Shown here: in pieces, positions 36,402-47,150 of the stretch | Layout: the number at the start of each line of letters is the position of its first letter | Numbering within the stretch: the first letter of the stretch is position 1 | Assembly: GCF_040545805.1 (NCBI RefSeq) | Contig: NZ_JBEPMO010000010.1 | Coordinates: forward strand, 35,059 to 99,058 | Origin: Moheibacter stercoris | GTDB lineage: Bacteria > Bacteroidota > Bacteroidia > Flavobacteriales > Weeksellaceae | Direction: 5' to 3' | DNA: 64,000 nucleotides | The notes under the pieces: model-generated | What the model saw: the letters and a program-made list of their open reading frames with translations, nothing else | Told to the model about the DNA's origin: nothing | The model's database searches: none | Translations under genes and position numbers: made by a program

Positions 36402-38678
36402 ATGAGAACGGAAAAAGACGATAAATTACGTGAAGAAGCTTTGCGCTATCACGAAATGGGCAGAAAAGGTAAAATTGAAGTTGTTCCTACTAAAAATCAC
36501 GATACACAAAGAGATTTAGCATTGGCTTATTCGCCTGGTGTAGCAGAACCTTGTTTGGAAATTGAGAAAAATCCGAATGATGTTTACCGCTATACGGCAA
36601 AAGGAAATCTAGTTGCCGTCATCTCAAATGGTACTGCTGTTTTGGGTTTGGGCGACATTGGGCCTTTGGCTTCAAAACCTGTGATGGAGGGAAAAGGGCT
36701 TCTTTTTAAAATCTTTGCCGATATCGATGTATTTGATATTGAAATCGATGAAAAAGATCCAGAGAAATTCATTCAAGCCGTTAAAGCGATATCTCCTACA
36801 TTTGGGGGAATCAACTTAGAAGATATCAAAGCTCCTGAAGCATTTGAAATAGAACGTCGTTTAAAAGAGGAATTGGACATTCCTGTCATGCACGATGATC
36901 AACATGGAACAGCCATTATTTCGGCAGCTGCTTTGTTGAACGCTTTGGATTTAGCCAATAAAAAAATTGAAAAAGTAAAATTCGTGGTCAATGGTGCAGG
37001 TGCGGCAGCCATTGCATGTACCAAGCTTTATGTTGCACTTGGTGCCAAAATGGAAAACATCCTTATGTGTGATAGCAAAGGTGTTATTCATACAAGACGC
37101 GATGATTTAAATGAAGAAAAACTTCCTTTTGCTCGTGAGACAGAATTGAATACGTTGGAAGAAGCCATGAAAGGAAGTGATGTGTTCATTGGTTTGTCCA
37201 AAGCTGACGTGTTAACTGCTGAGATGTTATTATCTATGAGCAACGATCCGATTGTTTTCGCGATGGCAAATCCCAACCCAGAAATTAATTATGATGTAGC
37301 AGTTGGAACTCGTCCCGATGTGATCATGGCAACAGGTCGTTCTGACTATCCGAATCAAGTCAACAACGTATTGGGATTCCCATTTATCTTCCGTGGAGCT
37401 TTGGATGTTCAAGCGTCCAAAATCAATGAGGAAATGAAATTGGCGGCGGTACGAGCTTTGGCAGATTTAGCCAAAGAGCCAGTTCCAGAGATGGTCAGCA
37501 TGGCGTATAAAATCGGAAATTTAAGTTACGGAAGAGAATATATCATCCCGAAACCTTTTGACAATCGATTGATTACAACCGTTTCCATGGCCGTTGCCAA
37601 AGCTGCTATGGATTCCGGAGTTGCTCGTAAACCCATTAACAATTGGAGTGTGTACGAAGAGGAATTGTTGAATCGTATGAACAGCGAACAGAAATTGATT
37701 CGTATGCTTCAAAACCGCGCAAAACAAGATCCGAAAACCATCGTATTTAGTAATGCTGCCGAATACAATGTTTTAAAAGCAGCGCAAATCGTAAAAGACG
37801 AAGGAATTGGTCATCCGATTTTGCTTGGAAATAAAGAAAAAGTTCAGGAAATCTTGAATGAATTTGACATTCAATTAGACGTTCCGATTATCGATCCTAA
37901 ATCAAAAGAATCAGAAAAACATGTGGAGAAATTGGCCAATATGCTTTGGGAGAAACGTCAGCGTAAAGGGATGACCCAATACAACGCCAAACGCTTTTTG
38001 ACCAATCGTGATTATTTCGGATGTATGATGGTCGAAGCAGGTGAAGCAGATGCTTTCTTAACAGGAAGTACCAGAAGTTATGCAACATCCTTGAAACCAG
38101 CATTGGAAACCATTGGCCCAGCAAAAGGTGTGTCCAAAGTAGCAGGTTTGATGATGATCATGACCAAAAAAGGTCCTTTGTTCTTTGCCGATACAACCAT
38201 CAATGACGATCCTACCGCAAAAGAATTAGCCAAAATTGCACGAATGACTGAATATGTAGTACGTAAAATTGGAATTCGTCCAAGGATTGCGATGTTGTCA
38301 TTTGAAAACTTTGCTGCAAGAACCGCAACTTCTAAAAAAGTAAGTGAAGCCGTTGCTTTATTGCATAAACAATATCCAGATATGGTGGTGGATGGAGAAA
38401 TTCAACCAGACTTTGCGTTGAATGAGGAATTGATTTCCAAGACATTCCCATTCTCAAAATTAAATGGAAAACGTGCCAATGTGTTGATTTTTCCTAATTT
38501 AGCCTCTGGAAATTTATCGTACAAAATCTTTAGAGGAATTGAAAATTCACAAGTGATTGGTCCGATTTTGATGGGAATGAACAAACCAGTCCATATATTA
38601 CAAATGAGATCAACCATTGAGGAAATTGTGAATCTTGCAACGATTGCAGTATTGGACGCTCAACAACGAAACAAATGA
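36402..38678 (+). CDS. maeB: NADP-dependent malic enzyme, phosphotransacetylase-fused form
   Basis: The enzyme converts malate to pyruvate and CO2 with formation of NADPH in the cytoplasm. It is 758 aa in two parts. Residues 1 to about 425 are the malic enzyme domain (AYSPGVAEPCLEIEK, HDDQHGTAIISAAALLNAL, and the nucleotide-binding VVNGAGAAAIACTKL). Residues about 430-758 are a phosphotransacetylase-like domain, usually regulatory and not catalytic in MaeB. The stop overlaps the ruvA ATG by four bases (ATGA), so the two are coupled. Confidence 0.95.
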   Translation: MRTEKDDKLREEALRYHEMGRKGKIEVVPTKNHDTQRDLALAYSPGVAEPCLEIEKNPNDVYRYTAKGNLVAVISNGTAVLGLGDIGPLASKPVMEGKGLLFKIFADIDVFDIEIDEKDPEKFIQAVKAISPTFGGINLEDIKAPEAFEIERRLKEELDIPVMHDDQHGTAIISAAALLNALDLANKKIEKVKFVVNGAGAAAIACTKLYVALGAKMENILMCDSKGVIHTRRDDLNEEKLPFARETELNTLEEAMKGSDVFIGLSKADVLTAEMLLSMSNDPIVFAMANPNPEINYDVAVGTRPDVIMATGRSDYPNQVNNVLGFPFIFRGALDVQASKINEEMKLAAVRALADLAKEPVPEMVSMAYKIGNLSYGREYIIPKPFDNRLITTVSMAVAKAAMDSGVARKPINNWSVYEEELLNRMNSEQKLIRMLQNRAKQDPKTIVFSNAAEYNVLKAAQIVKDEGIGHPILLGNKEKVQEILNEFDIQLDVPIIDPKSKESEKHVEKLANMLWEKRQRKGMTQYNAKRFLTNRDYFGCMMVEAGEADAFLTGSTRSYATSLKPALETIGPAKGVSKVAGLMMIMTKKGPLFFADTTINDDPTAKELAKIARMTEYVVRKIGIRPRIAMLSFENFAARTATSKKVSEAVALLHKQYPDMVVDGEIQPDFALNEELISKTFPFSKLNGKRANVLIFPNLASGNLSYKIFRGIENSQVIGPILMGMNKPVHILQMRSTIEEIVNLATIAVLDAQQRNK

Positions 38679-39259
38679 TTGCACATTTAAATGGGAAATT
38701 AGTGGAGATTTATCCGTCTCACGCCATCGTGGAATGCGGTGGAGTAGGATATTGGGTAAACATTAGTCTGAATTCTTATGCCAAAATAGAGAAAGAAGAG
38801 CATGTGAAAATTTTCACCAAGCTCATCGTTCGTGAAGATGCTCAGATTTTGTATGGGTTTCATTCCCAAACAGAAAGAGAAGTTTTTTTGAAATTGATTT
38901 CGGTCAATGGAGTAGGACCAGCTTCGGCGATGATGATGCTTTCTTCTTTAGAAATTGAAGAGATACGTGAAGCGATTGAATCGGCCAATGTGAAAACGCT
39001 TCAATCCGTAAAAGGTATAGGGGCAAAAACGGCTCAACGAATCATTATCGATTTGAAAGACAAATTAGAAGGAGATGTGTTTAATTTTAACATTAATTCC
39101 GATAATTCTAAAAATAAATCTAAATTTGAGGCGTTATCAGCATTAGATGTTCTCGGTATACCAACCAAAACCGCTGAAAAAATATTGGAGATTGTTCTAA
39201 AAGATAATCCTGATGCGGAATCTGGCGTTTTGGTCAAAGAGACACTTAAAAGATTGTAA
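38675..39259 (+). CDS. ruvA: Holliday junction DNA helicase subunit RuvA
   Basis: RuvA binds four-way junctions as a tetramer and directs the RuvB motor. It is 194 aa. Domain I starts MIAHLNGKLVEIYPSHAIVECGGVGYWV; domain II has the two helix-hairpin-helix motifs (LISVNGVGPASAMMML and LQSVKGIGAKTAQRIIIDLKDKL); a short domain III (ALDVLGIPTKTAEKILEIV) that contacts RuvB is at the end. It is translationally coupled to maeB and lies 24 bases before sprA. Confidence 0.97.
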   Translation: MIAHLNGKLVEIYPSHAIVECGGVGYWVNISLNSYAKIEKEEHVKIFTKLIVREDAQILYGFHSQTEREVFLKLISVNGVGPASAMMMLSSLEIEEIREAIESANVKTLQSVKGIGAKTAQRIIIDLKDKLEGDVFNFNINSDNSKNKSKFEALSALDVLGIPTKTAEKILEIVLKDNPDAESGVLVKETLKRL

Positions 39260-39283
39260 TTTTTGAAACAGCTTTATTAATAC

Positions 39284-42200
39284 ATGAGGAGGATGAAAAG
39301 CTTGTTTCCGATATTTCTATTGTTTGCATTTATCGGAATAGCATTTGGACAAGAGCCAGAAGAAAATGACACATTAAAATATCCATTTACAACCGAAACT
39401 GGAGGGTTGTTTTTGGATAACCAAATTGAATATGATATTGTGTATGATCCTGTTCGGGGCGTATACATTTTGTATCCGAAAATTGGTGGGATCAGTGTTG
39501 GGCAACCTATTTATATGGATAGCCAAACCTATTTGGATATGATCTTAAAACGAGACATTGACTCGTATTACAAAGACAAATCTCGTTCCTATGATCAAAT
39601 GTATCGAAGCAATGCATTTGGTGATAAAAATGATAACGATGGAAATATTTTACCAAGTTTACGTATCAATTCACGCGCATTTGAAACCATTTTTGGTGGA
39701 AACGAAATCCAATTAATTCCTCAGGGTTCTGCCCAATTGGATTTAGGTTTATTCATTCAGAAAATCGATAATCCGCAATTGCTGCCTCAAAACAGAAATA
39801 CCTTAACCATCGATCTTCAACAACGTATTCAAATGAGCGTTTTGGGGAAAGTAGGAGAGAATTTACAATTAAAGGCGAATTATGATACCCAAGCCGGATT
39901 TGGTTTTGAAAACCAAATGAAACTTCAATGGAAAAACATGAAGGATGGAGGCGAGGATGATATCGTTCAAAATATCGAAGTCGGAAACATCAGTATGCCG
40001 TTAAACACGTCATTGATCACAGGGGCACAGTCCCTTTTTGGTGTTCGTACCGATTTGCGTTTTGGTAGAACCGATGTATCCATGGTTTTCTCGGAACAAC
40101 GTTCAGAATCCAAAAACATCACCGTTCAAGGTGGTGGTGTCTTAACAGATTACCGAATTTTTGCCGAAGACTATGATTACAACCGTCACTATTTCTTAGG
40201 GCATTTCTTCCGAAACAATTACGATAATGCTTTGGTGAATTATCCGCAAATCGCGTCTGACATTGTCATTACGCGTATGGAAGTTTGGAGAATAGACAAT
40301 GGTGGAGCCAATCAACAAAACAGAAGATCCATTTTAGCTTTACGAGATTTAGGTGATGAGGGTGGAGCTCCCAATAATGGTCCTTTGTATGGACAAGTTT
40401 CCGCAATTGGAGGAATTCGTGAAGCAAGTACTGCACGAAATGTCTTAAGTTCTTTCAATTATGGAGGACAAACTTACCAAGAAGGAGAACATTTCTTGGT
40501 CAATGAAAACGTTCGTAAGTTAGACCAAAGCGAATATACCTTTTATCCGTCTTTAGGTTACATTTCCTTGAACCAACCTTTGGTAGATGGGGAAGATTTA
40601 TTAGCGGTTTCCTTCCAATATACCCGTAATAGTACTCCTGGAGTAATTTACAAAGTGGGGGAAATGTCAGACGAGCAAAATCAATTATTGATTGCTAAAT
40701 TAATTAAACCGAATACAACGGTAAACATCGCTTCTCCAATGTGGGATTTGATGATGAAAAATATTTATTCCATCAATGCTTTGACGATTTCTCCTGAAGA
40801 TTTCATCATGAACGTGGAATTCAAAGATAATAGTGCCAATTCATCTGGTGTCATCAATTATTTACCAAATACTCCTGTTTCTGACCAAACTTTATTGCAG
40901 GTGATGAACATGGACCGTTTGAACCAAAACGGAAACTTACAGATGAGTGGAAATGGTCATTATGGAGATGGAATTTTTGACTTTGTCAACGGAATTACCA
41001 TCAACCCACAACAAGGAACCATCATCTTTACCAAAGTTGAACCATTTGGTCAACACTTAGCCAATGTTTTGGGTGATCCCAACTCGCCTTTGGTGTTCAA
41101 AGAAATCTATCGACAACTTCCAAATACCTTGGATGCAGAACGTCTTGCACAACGATATAGCCTTGCAGGTCGTTACAAAGGAGAAGTTGGTGGAGGAATT
41201 CCATTAGGAGCATTCAATGTTCCAGAAGGTTCTGTAAAAGTTACCGCCAATGGTATGGAATTGATCGAAGGAGTAGACTATACCGTCGATTATCAATTGG
41301 GTCAAGTAACTATTTTGAATGAACAATTGAAAAATTCAGGTGTTCCGATTAACATCAGCTTGGAAAATCAATCTACCTTCAACATGCAGAAAAAACGCTT
41401 CATGGGATTGAACGTAGATCACCGTTTTTCTGATAATTTCTTAGTGGGTGGTACGGTAGTGAATTACCAAGAAAGACCTTTGACGCAAAAAGTTCAGTTC
41501 GGATCAGAACCTGTAAGCAATACGATTTTTGGTTTGCATACAGAATATACGGGTGAATCAGAATTTTTAACTCGATTGACCAATAAAATTCCGGGAATCA
41601 AAACCGATCAAATTTCGCAAATAACCTTTAGTGCAGAAGGTGCTTACCTTATGCCAGGACAAAATAGTTCTACTGGAGGAAATTCTTATATCGATGATTT
41701 TGAAGATTCACAATCTAGAATTAGTTTGATGGATGCAGGATCTTGGAAGTTGTCAAGTGTTCCAGGAAAACCAGCAGGATATGGATTGAGTACACACCCA
41801 TATTTCCCAAATGGAACTGCAATCGATAATTTGGATTATGGAAACGGACGTCGTTTGATGTCTTGGTATAGCATTGACCCAAGATTCTATGGAATTGGTG
41901 GGAATTCTCCTTCTGGAATTTCAGATGCAGAATTGTCCAAACACCGTGTACGTCGTGTGGAATTAAAAGAATTGTTTGACCAACGTGATGTAATGGCCGG
42001 AACAATGGCGTACATCAATACGTTTGACATGACTTTCTTCCCAGAATTAGTGGGACCTTATAATGTTAATCCTAACGCATTGGATACCCAAAATTGGGGT
42101 GGAACCATGCGTCCAATTTCGGTAACGAACTTTATCGATTCCAATATTGAATATTTGGAATTCTGGATGATGGACCCTTATGCCGATGGTGTTGGAGGAA

Positions 42201-45200
42201 ATGGTGATTTGATCATTCAATTAGGAAATGTTTCGGAAGATATCTTAAAGGATGGGAAAATGTTGTATGAAAACGGATTGCCTCATTCCAATAATGGAGC
42301 TGCAACGTCAGAAACAACTTGGGGGAAACAACCTCAAAATTATCCGATCATTTATGCATACGAAACAGAAGGAGCAGCGAGAAAAGAACAAGATTTAGGA
42401 TACAATGGTCTAACGGACGAAATGGAAGCTGCAGCTTACGGATTGACCAATGTGAATCCAGTTACAGGACAATTAGACCCAGCGTCAGATAACTATGTGT
42501 ATTATTTAGATGATCGATGGAATCAAACAGCCGATGCTGGTTCGATTACAAAACGATACAAATATTTCAATTTACCTCAAGGAAATAACTCAACAGACGA
42601 TATGTTGCATTCGTATAGCATGCAACCCGATGCTGAGGACATCAATTTGGATTTCAACTTGGATCAAACCGAAATGTATAATCAGTATACCTTGAAAATT
42701 AGTCCATCTGATTTAACCAATAATACAAGCAACTATGTTGTGGCAACGAAAGAATCCACAGTAAGCTTACCAAATGGTCAAACCAGCAATATCAAATGGT
42801 ACCAAGTACGTATCCCAGTAGATTCATTTGACCGTGATATTGATGGAGATGGAATTCCAGATGTAGATGAAGACGCAGCAAAAAGTGTTTTAACTTCTGC
42901 ACGTTTCATGAGAGTCTTGATGAGAGGATTTGATCAAGAAACAACTTTACGTTTTGCAACGATGGATTTGGTAAGAAGTAATTGGAGAAGATATCCAAAA
43001 ACTTTCCATCCAATTCCAGGATCTACAAGTCCAGAAGAAGGAGTTGAAGCAGATCCGAACTTACAAAACTTAGAAATTGGTCAAGTTACTTTAGAAGAAA
43101 ATTCAACCAATCAACCTCCTTATATGTTACCTCCGGGAATTGAGCGTGAGGAAATGCAAGGAACAACGGGTTACCAAAGTCAAAATGAAGCTTCGATGGT
43201 GTTGAAAGCTAAATTGAACGCGAACAGCCCATCCAAAGGAGTTTTCAAAAACACCAATTTAGATTTACGTCGTTACAAGCGTATGGAAATGTTTGTCCAT
43301 GCCGAAAACTTGTTGGATGTAAATAGTCAAGAAATTGATGAAACCACCAAATTATTCATTCGTTTAGGAAGTGATTATTCCGATAACTACTATGAATATG
43401 AGATGCCATTGAAGTATACACCAAAAACTGCCAATACAGTCAATGCTATTTGGCCAGAAGAAAACATGGTCGATATCTTAACAGATTATTTTGTGGAAGC
43501 GAAAAAAGCGAGAGATTTAGATCCTGTTTCCAATCCGATGGCTCGTTTTGGTTTCGTTCCAAATCCAGAAGAACCAAATAAAACGATCTATGTAAAAGGT
43601 CGTCCATCTTTGGGTAGCGTAACTTCGGTTATGATCGGTTTACGTTCAACCAACTCGCAAGACAAAGAAGTTTTGGTTTGGGTGAACGAATTACGATTAA
43701 GTGAAATTGATAATTCTGGCGGATATGCTGCTATGGCAAGTTTAGGATTTACATTGGGTGATTTCGCACAAGTACAAGTTTCTGGAAGTGTGAGTTCAGC
43801 TGGATTTGGTGCAATTGACCAAGGTCCTACTCAAAGAAGTCAAGAGGATTATAGAGATTATGCGTTAAACGCTCAAATTAAATTAGACAAATTCACTCCG
43901 AAAAATTGGGGATTAGAAATTCCATTCAACGTTTCGATCAGTGAACAATTCTCCGATCCTAAATACAATCCACTTGATAATGATATCTTATTTGATGAAG
44001 ATCCAAGAAGAGATGAATTGAAAGACGTTGTCAGAACCTATTCACAACAAAAATCATTCACCTTTAGCAACATTCGTAAGATCAAAACCAATAACAAACC
44101 GGCGAGATTCTACGATGCTTCTAACTTTGCGCTGTCCTTTATGTATGCGGACCAATATATGCGTGATGTGTATACTGCCTATAATTTGACCAAAAATGTC
44201 AAAGCATCCTTGAACTACAATTATAGTTTCCCTGCTAAACCGTATCGTCCATTCAAAGATTGGAGAGCAGTTCAAGACACAGCACGTTCGGCGAAATATT
44301 TGAAATTCATCAAAGAATTTAACATCAATCCTTTGCCAACTCGTTTCTCATTTACAACTGATATTGATCGTATTTATTCAGAAAGACAATACCGTGATTT
44401 GAATCAATTCTATGGAAGCAATTCATCATACTTGTTCCCAGTTGCATTTAGCAATAACTTCTTATTCAACTGGAGATACAACATCGGTTTTGATTTGACG
44501 AAATCTTTACGTTTGGATTATACTTCTTCAACCAGAACATTAAATGATGGGGCTGCGTTTGAATATGCTGACAAAGCCTTAATTTGGAATGATTTATTCA
44601 GAGTAGGTCGTCCTGTAAATTATGATCACCAAATTCAATTGAATTGGAAGACGCCACTTCATTTATTTCCATACATGAATTGGACGAATTTAGAAGTTGG
44701 AGTGTCCAATAATTACAATTGGCAAGCTCGTTCAAGTGTATTCTTAAATGCGCCAAATACCAATGGTCAAGGATTAGGAAACATTGCGCAAAACATGAGT
44801 AGTTTCAACTTGATTGGAGATTTTGATTTCAATAAATTCTACAATGAATTCAAAGGATTTACGAAATTGGACTCCATCAAACGAGGAAGAAAACGTGAGA
44901 TCGATTCTTTGACTCGTGCATACGATGGAATGACCGTTAAAGCTTTGAACCGAATCAAAAAGAACCATACGTATAAGACTCAATTTAGAGCACAAGATTA
45001 CGCATGGATGGTCGTGTCAAGTATCAAACGTTTCCAATTCAATTATACCCAAACCAATGGTGCGGTAATTCCAGGTATTTTATCTGAACCGAATTTCTTT
45101 GGATGGGGGAAAGACGGTGGGCCAAGTGCTGGATTCATCTACGGAACTGAATTTGACATCAAACGAAGATTTATAGAATCGGGGAATGATTGGATCACAC

Positions 45201-46330
45201 GAAGCGACCAATTATTGGAACCATACATCATTGATCGTGGAACCAATTTCACAGCAAATTCATTAATTGAACCATTCCCGAATTTACGAATTGACTTAAA
45301 TGCAAGGAGAAATTCATCTTTCAGAAGTACGGAAACTGGTTTCAACTTGAGAACATACGAAAATCCACAGTGGAATACCTATATTGATCGTCAAGAATCC
45401 TTAAGCAGTAGTAATATTTCGATATCGACTGCCTTTATGGATCCAGATTCAATGTATGAAACCTTCCTAGGAAATGCACAAGTTATTTCTCAACGTTTGG
45501 GTATGGCCAATGGTATGGCTCCGCTTGGTGATGGTTTCTACGAAGGCTATGGATTGTCTAACTATGATGTCTTGATCCCTGCGTTTAAATCGGCAGTAGA
45601 AGGTACTAATCCAGAGAAAACTTCCTTGGGTCATAACCGTAAAATTCCATTACCAAACTGGGGAATTACGTATAGCGGATTGACAAATGTTCCATTGGTA
45701 AAACGTTATTTCTCTGTATTTGACATTACCCATAATTATATTTCGTCTTATACAGTAAATGGAATTCAATCCAATCCAAATCATTTCATGGATCCAATGG
45801 GACGCGATTTAGATGGAAACTTCTACAGTGAAAACTTGTATGGAACGGTAAACATGATCGAATCATTCTCACCATTAATTGGAGTTGATATGACGTTCCG
45901 TAACAGTTTACAGTTACGTGCTCAATACAACCGTGATCGTATGATGACTATGAGTTTGAGCAATTATTCCTTGACAGAGGACTATGGAACCGAATACGTT
46001 TTGGGTATGGGGTATGTTATCAAGGATTTGAAATTTAAAATGCGTTACCAAGGAAGAAACAAAACCTTTACAGGAGATTTGAACTTCCGTTTAGATGGAC
46101 GTATGCGCGATAGCGAAACGAGAATTAGAAGAATTTTGGAAAACGACTCTCAAGTGATTGGAGGTCAAAAATTATTCTCTTTGATGTTCTCGGCAGATTA
46201 TGGATTTAGCAAAAACCTGAATTTGAAATTCTTCTGGGATCAAATGATTACAGAATATAAAATTTCAACCGCTTATCCAATTTCGACCATTAGAACTGGA
46301 CTAAGTTTGACCTTGAATTTTGGAAATTAA
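39284..46330 (+). CDS. sprA: Type IX secretion translocon / gliding protein SprA
   Basis: SprA (Sov in Porphyromonas) is the giant outer-membrane beta barrel through which type IX substrates leave the cell. It is 2348 aa, close to the family norm of about 2400. A signal peptide ends near residue 22 (GIAFGQ). Recognisable blocks include DLQQRIQMSVLGKVGENLQLKANYD near residue 184, RFGRTDVSMVFSEQRSESKN near residue 260, and the C-terminal barrel strands ending LSLTLNFGN with Asn last. The ATG at 39284 is used; the AGGAGG just inside abuts a second ATG at 39293 too closely to be its ribosome site. Neighbours ruvA and gcvH are, as I recall, the same in other Flavobacteriia. Confidence 0.96.
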   Translation: MRRMKSLFPIFLLFAFIGIAFGQEPEENDTLKYPFTTETGGLFLDNQIEYDIVYDPVRGVYILYPKIGGISVGQPIYMDSQTYLDMILKRDIDSYYKDKSRSYDQMYRSNAFGDKNDNDGNILPSLRINSRAFETIFGGNEIQLIPQGSAQLDLGLFIQKIDNPQLLPQNRNTLTIDLQQRIQMSVLGKVGENLQLKANYDTQAGFGFENQMKLQWKNMKDGGEDDIVQNIEVGNISMPLNTSLITGAQSLFGVRTDLRFGRTDVSMVFSEQRSESKNITVQGGGVLTDYRIFAEDYDYNRHYFLGHFFRNNYDNALVNYPQIASDIVITRMEVWRIDNGGANQQNRRSILALRDLGDEGGAPNNGPLYGQVSAIGGIREASTARNVLSSFNYGGQTYQEGEHFLVNENVRKLDQSEYTFYPSLGYISLNQPLVDGEDLLAVSFQYTRNSTPGVIYKVGEMSDEQNQLLIAKLIKPNTTVNIASPMWDLMMKNIYSINALTISPEDFIMNVEFKDNSANSSGVINYLPNTPVSDQTLLQVMNMDRLNQNGNLQMSGNGHYGDGIFDFVNGITINPQQGTIIFTKVEPFGQHLANVLGDPNSPLVFKEIYRQLPNTLDAERLAQRYSLAGRYKGEVGGGIPLGAFNVPEGSVKVTANGMELIEGVDYTVDYQLGQVTILNEQLKNSGVPINISLENQSTFNMQKKRFMGLNVDHRFSDNFLVGGTVVNYQERPLTQKVQFGSEPVSNTIFGLHTEYTGESEFLTRLTNKIPGIKTDQISQITFSAEGAYLMPGQNSSTGGNSYIDDFEDSQSRISLMDAGSWKLSSVPGKPAGYGLSTHPYFPNGTAIDNLDYGNGRRLMSWYSIDPRFYGIGGNSPSGISDAELSKHRVRRVELKELFDQRDVMAGTMAYINTFDMTFFPELVGPYNVNPNALDTQNWGGTMRPISVTNFIDSNIEYLEFWMMDPYADGVGGNGDLIIQLGNVSEDILKDGKMLYENGLPHSNNGAATSETTWGKQPQNYPIIYAYETEGAARKEQDLGYNGLTDEMEAAAYGLTNVNPVTGQLDPASDNYVYYLDDRWNQTADAGSITKRYKYFNLPQGNNSTDDMLHSYSMQPDAEDINLDFNLDQTEMYNQYTLKISPSDLTNNTSNYVVATKESTVSLPNGQTSNIKWYQVRIPVDSFDRDIDGDGIPDVDEDAAKSVLTSARFMRVLMRGFDQETTLRFATMDLVRSNWRRYPKTFHPIPGSTSPEEGVEADPNLQNLEIGQVTLEENSTNQPPYMLPPGIEREEMQGTTGYQSQNEASMVLKAKLNANSPSKGVFKNTNLDLRRYKRMEMFVHAENLLDVNSQEIDETTKLFIRLGSDYSDNYYEYEMPLKYTPKTANTVNAIWPEENMVDILTDYFVEAKKARDLDPVSNPMARFGFVPNPEEPNKTIYVKGRPSLGSVTSVMIGLRSTNSQDKEVLVWVNELRLSEIDNSGGYAAMASLGFTLGDFAQVQVSGSVSSAGFGAIDQGPTQRSQEDYRDYALNAQIKLDKFTPKNWGLEIPFNVSISEQFSDPKYNPLDNDILFDEDPRRDELKDVVRTYSQQKSFTFSNIRKIKTNNKPARFYDASNFALSFMYADQYMRDVYTAYNLTKNVKASLNYNYSFPAKPYRPFKDWRAVQDTARSAKYLKFIKEFNINPLPTRFSFTTDIDRIYSERQYRDLNQFYGSNSSYLFPVAFSNNFLFNWRYNIGFDLTKSLRLDYTSSTRTLNDGAAFEYADKALIWNDLFRVGRPVNYDHQIQLNWKTPLHLFPYMNWTNLEVGVSNNYNWQARSSVFLNAPNTNGQGLGNIAQNMSSFNLIGDFDFNKFYNEFKGFTKLDSIKRGRKREIDSLTRAYDGMTVKALNRIKKNHTYKTQFRAQDYAWMVVSSIKRFQFNYTQTNGAVIPGILSEPNFFGWGKDGGPSAGFIYGTEFDIKRRFIESGNDWITRSDQLLEPYIIDRGTNFTANSLIEPFPNLRIDLNARRNSSFRSTETGFNLRTYENPQWNTYIDRQESLSSSNISISTAFMDPDSMYETFLGNAQVISQRLGMANGMAPLGDGFYEGYGLSNYDVLIPAFKSAVEGTNPEKTSLGHNRKIPLPNWGITYSGLTNVPLVKRYFSVFDITHNYISSYTVNGIQSNPNHFMDPMGRDLDGNFYSENLYGTVNMIESFSPLIGVDMTFRNSLQLRAQYNRDRMMTMSLSNYSLTEDYGTEYVLGMGYVIKDLKFKMRYQGRNKTFTGDLNFRLDGRMRDSETRIRRILENDSQVIGGQKLFSLMFSADYGFSKNLNLKFFWDQMITEYKISTAYPISTIRTGLSLTLNFGN

Positions 46331-46360
46331 TTATCTTTATAGAAAAATAGAATTATCATT

Positions 46361-46741
46361 ATGAACATTCCTCAAGAATTAAAGTACAGCAAAGATCACG
46401 AGTGGATTAAAGTAGAAGGGAACACAGCAACAATCGGAATTACTGATTTTGCACAAGATCAATTAGGTGATATCGTTTACGTAGACATTTCATCACAAGA
46501 AGGTGATGATATTGCAGTAGGTGAAGCCTTTGGTTCTGTTGAAGCAGTAAAAACAGTTTCAGACTTATTTATGCCTGTTTCTGGAAAGTTGATTGCAGTC
46601 AATGAAGATTTAAATGGAGAGCCAGAAAAAATCAACTCTGATCCTTATGGAGATGGATGGATCATAAAAATCGAAGTGACGAATCCTTCCGAATTAGAAG
46701 ATCTTTTAGATGCAGAAGGTTACCAAAGCATTGCTGGATAA
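46361..46741 (+). CDS. gcvH: Glycine cleavage system H protein
   Basis: This is the lipoyl carrier of the glycine cleavage system; it shuttles the aminomethyl group between the P, T and L proteins. It is 126 aa. Lys64 in GSVEAVKTVSDL is the lipoylation site. The N-terminus (LKYSKDHEWIKVEGNTATIGIT) is typical. Other gcv genes are not in the window. It overlaps the following VanZ-like gene by up to 32 bases. Confidence 0.97.
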   Translation: MNIPQELKYSKDHEWIKVEGNTATIGITDFAQDQLGDIVYVDISSQEGDDIAVGEAFGSVEAVKTVSDLFMPVSGKLIAVNEDLNGEPEKINSDPYGDGWIIKIEVTNPSELEDLLDAEGYQSIAG

Positions 46742-47132
46742 AAAGAGCAGTTTCCTAGCCAAATCAATTTTTGTCGCTTATTCCCTCTTTCTAGGAATCG
46801 CAACGTTGATTCCCACCTCTGTCTTGAGTTCTGGGAAGAAATCTTGGCTATCAAACATAAATTTTGAAAATGGAGACAAAGTGGTTCACGCCGCTTTGTT
46901 CTTCATTTTTTCTTTTTGTTTCTATTATTCAGGATGGGCAAAATCCAAAATTTCTTTGCTTCTAATTCCTTTTATTCTTGGAATTTTAATCGAATGTTTA
47001 CAAGGTTTATTAGGTTGGGGTAGAACCTTCGATGTATGGGATATTCTAGCCAATTGCATTGGATCTTTGCTCGCTTTTTGGGCCATCCAATTTATTTTCC
47101 AATCCAAACACAACCGTTCAACAAAATTTTAA
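46710..47132 (+). CDS. VanZ-like family membrane protein
   Basis: This is a 140-aa inner-membrane protein with about four transmembrane segments. The VanZ-like pattern is present: a first helix ending in TLIPTSVLSS, then GDKVVHAALFFIFSFCF, an ILIECLQGLLGWGRTFDVWDILANCIG segment with the conserved Glu and Gln-Gly, and a last helix. Function outside teicoplanin resistance clusters is not known. The ATG at 46710 overlaps gcvH by 32 bases; a TTG at 46731 would shorten the overlap. It is cotranscribed with gcvH. Confidence 0.85.
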   Translation: MQKVTKALLDKKSSFLAKSIFVAYSLFLGIATLIPTSVLSSGKKSWLSNINFENGDKVVHAALFFIFSFCFYYSGWAKSKISLLLIPFILGILIECLQGLLGWGRTFDVWDILANCIGSLLAFWAIQFIFQSKHNRSTKF

Positions 47133-47150
47133 AAATTAAATCTCATTTCA

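Noticed and set aside
39284..39298. Shine-Dalgarno site AGGAGG for sprA
   Set aside because: It directly abuts the second ATG with no spacer, and Shine-Dalgarno sites are rarely used in this phylum.
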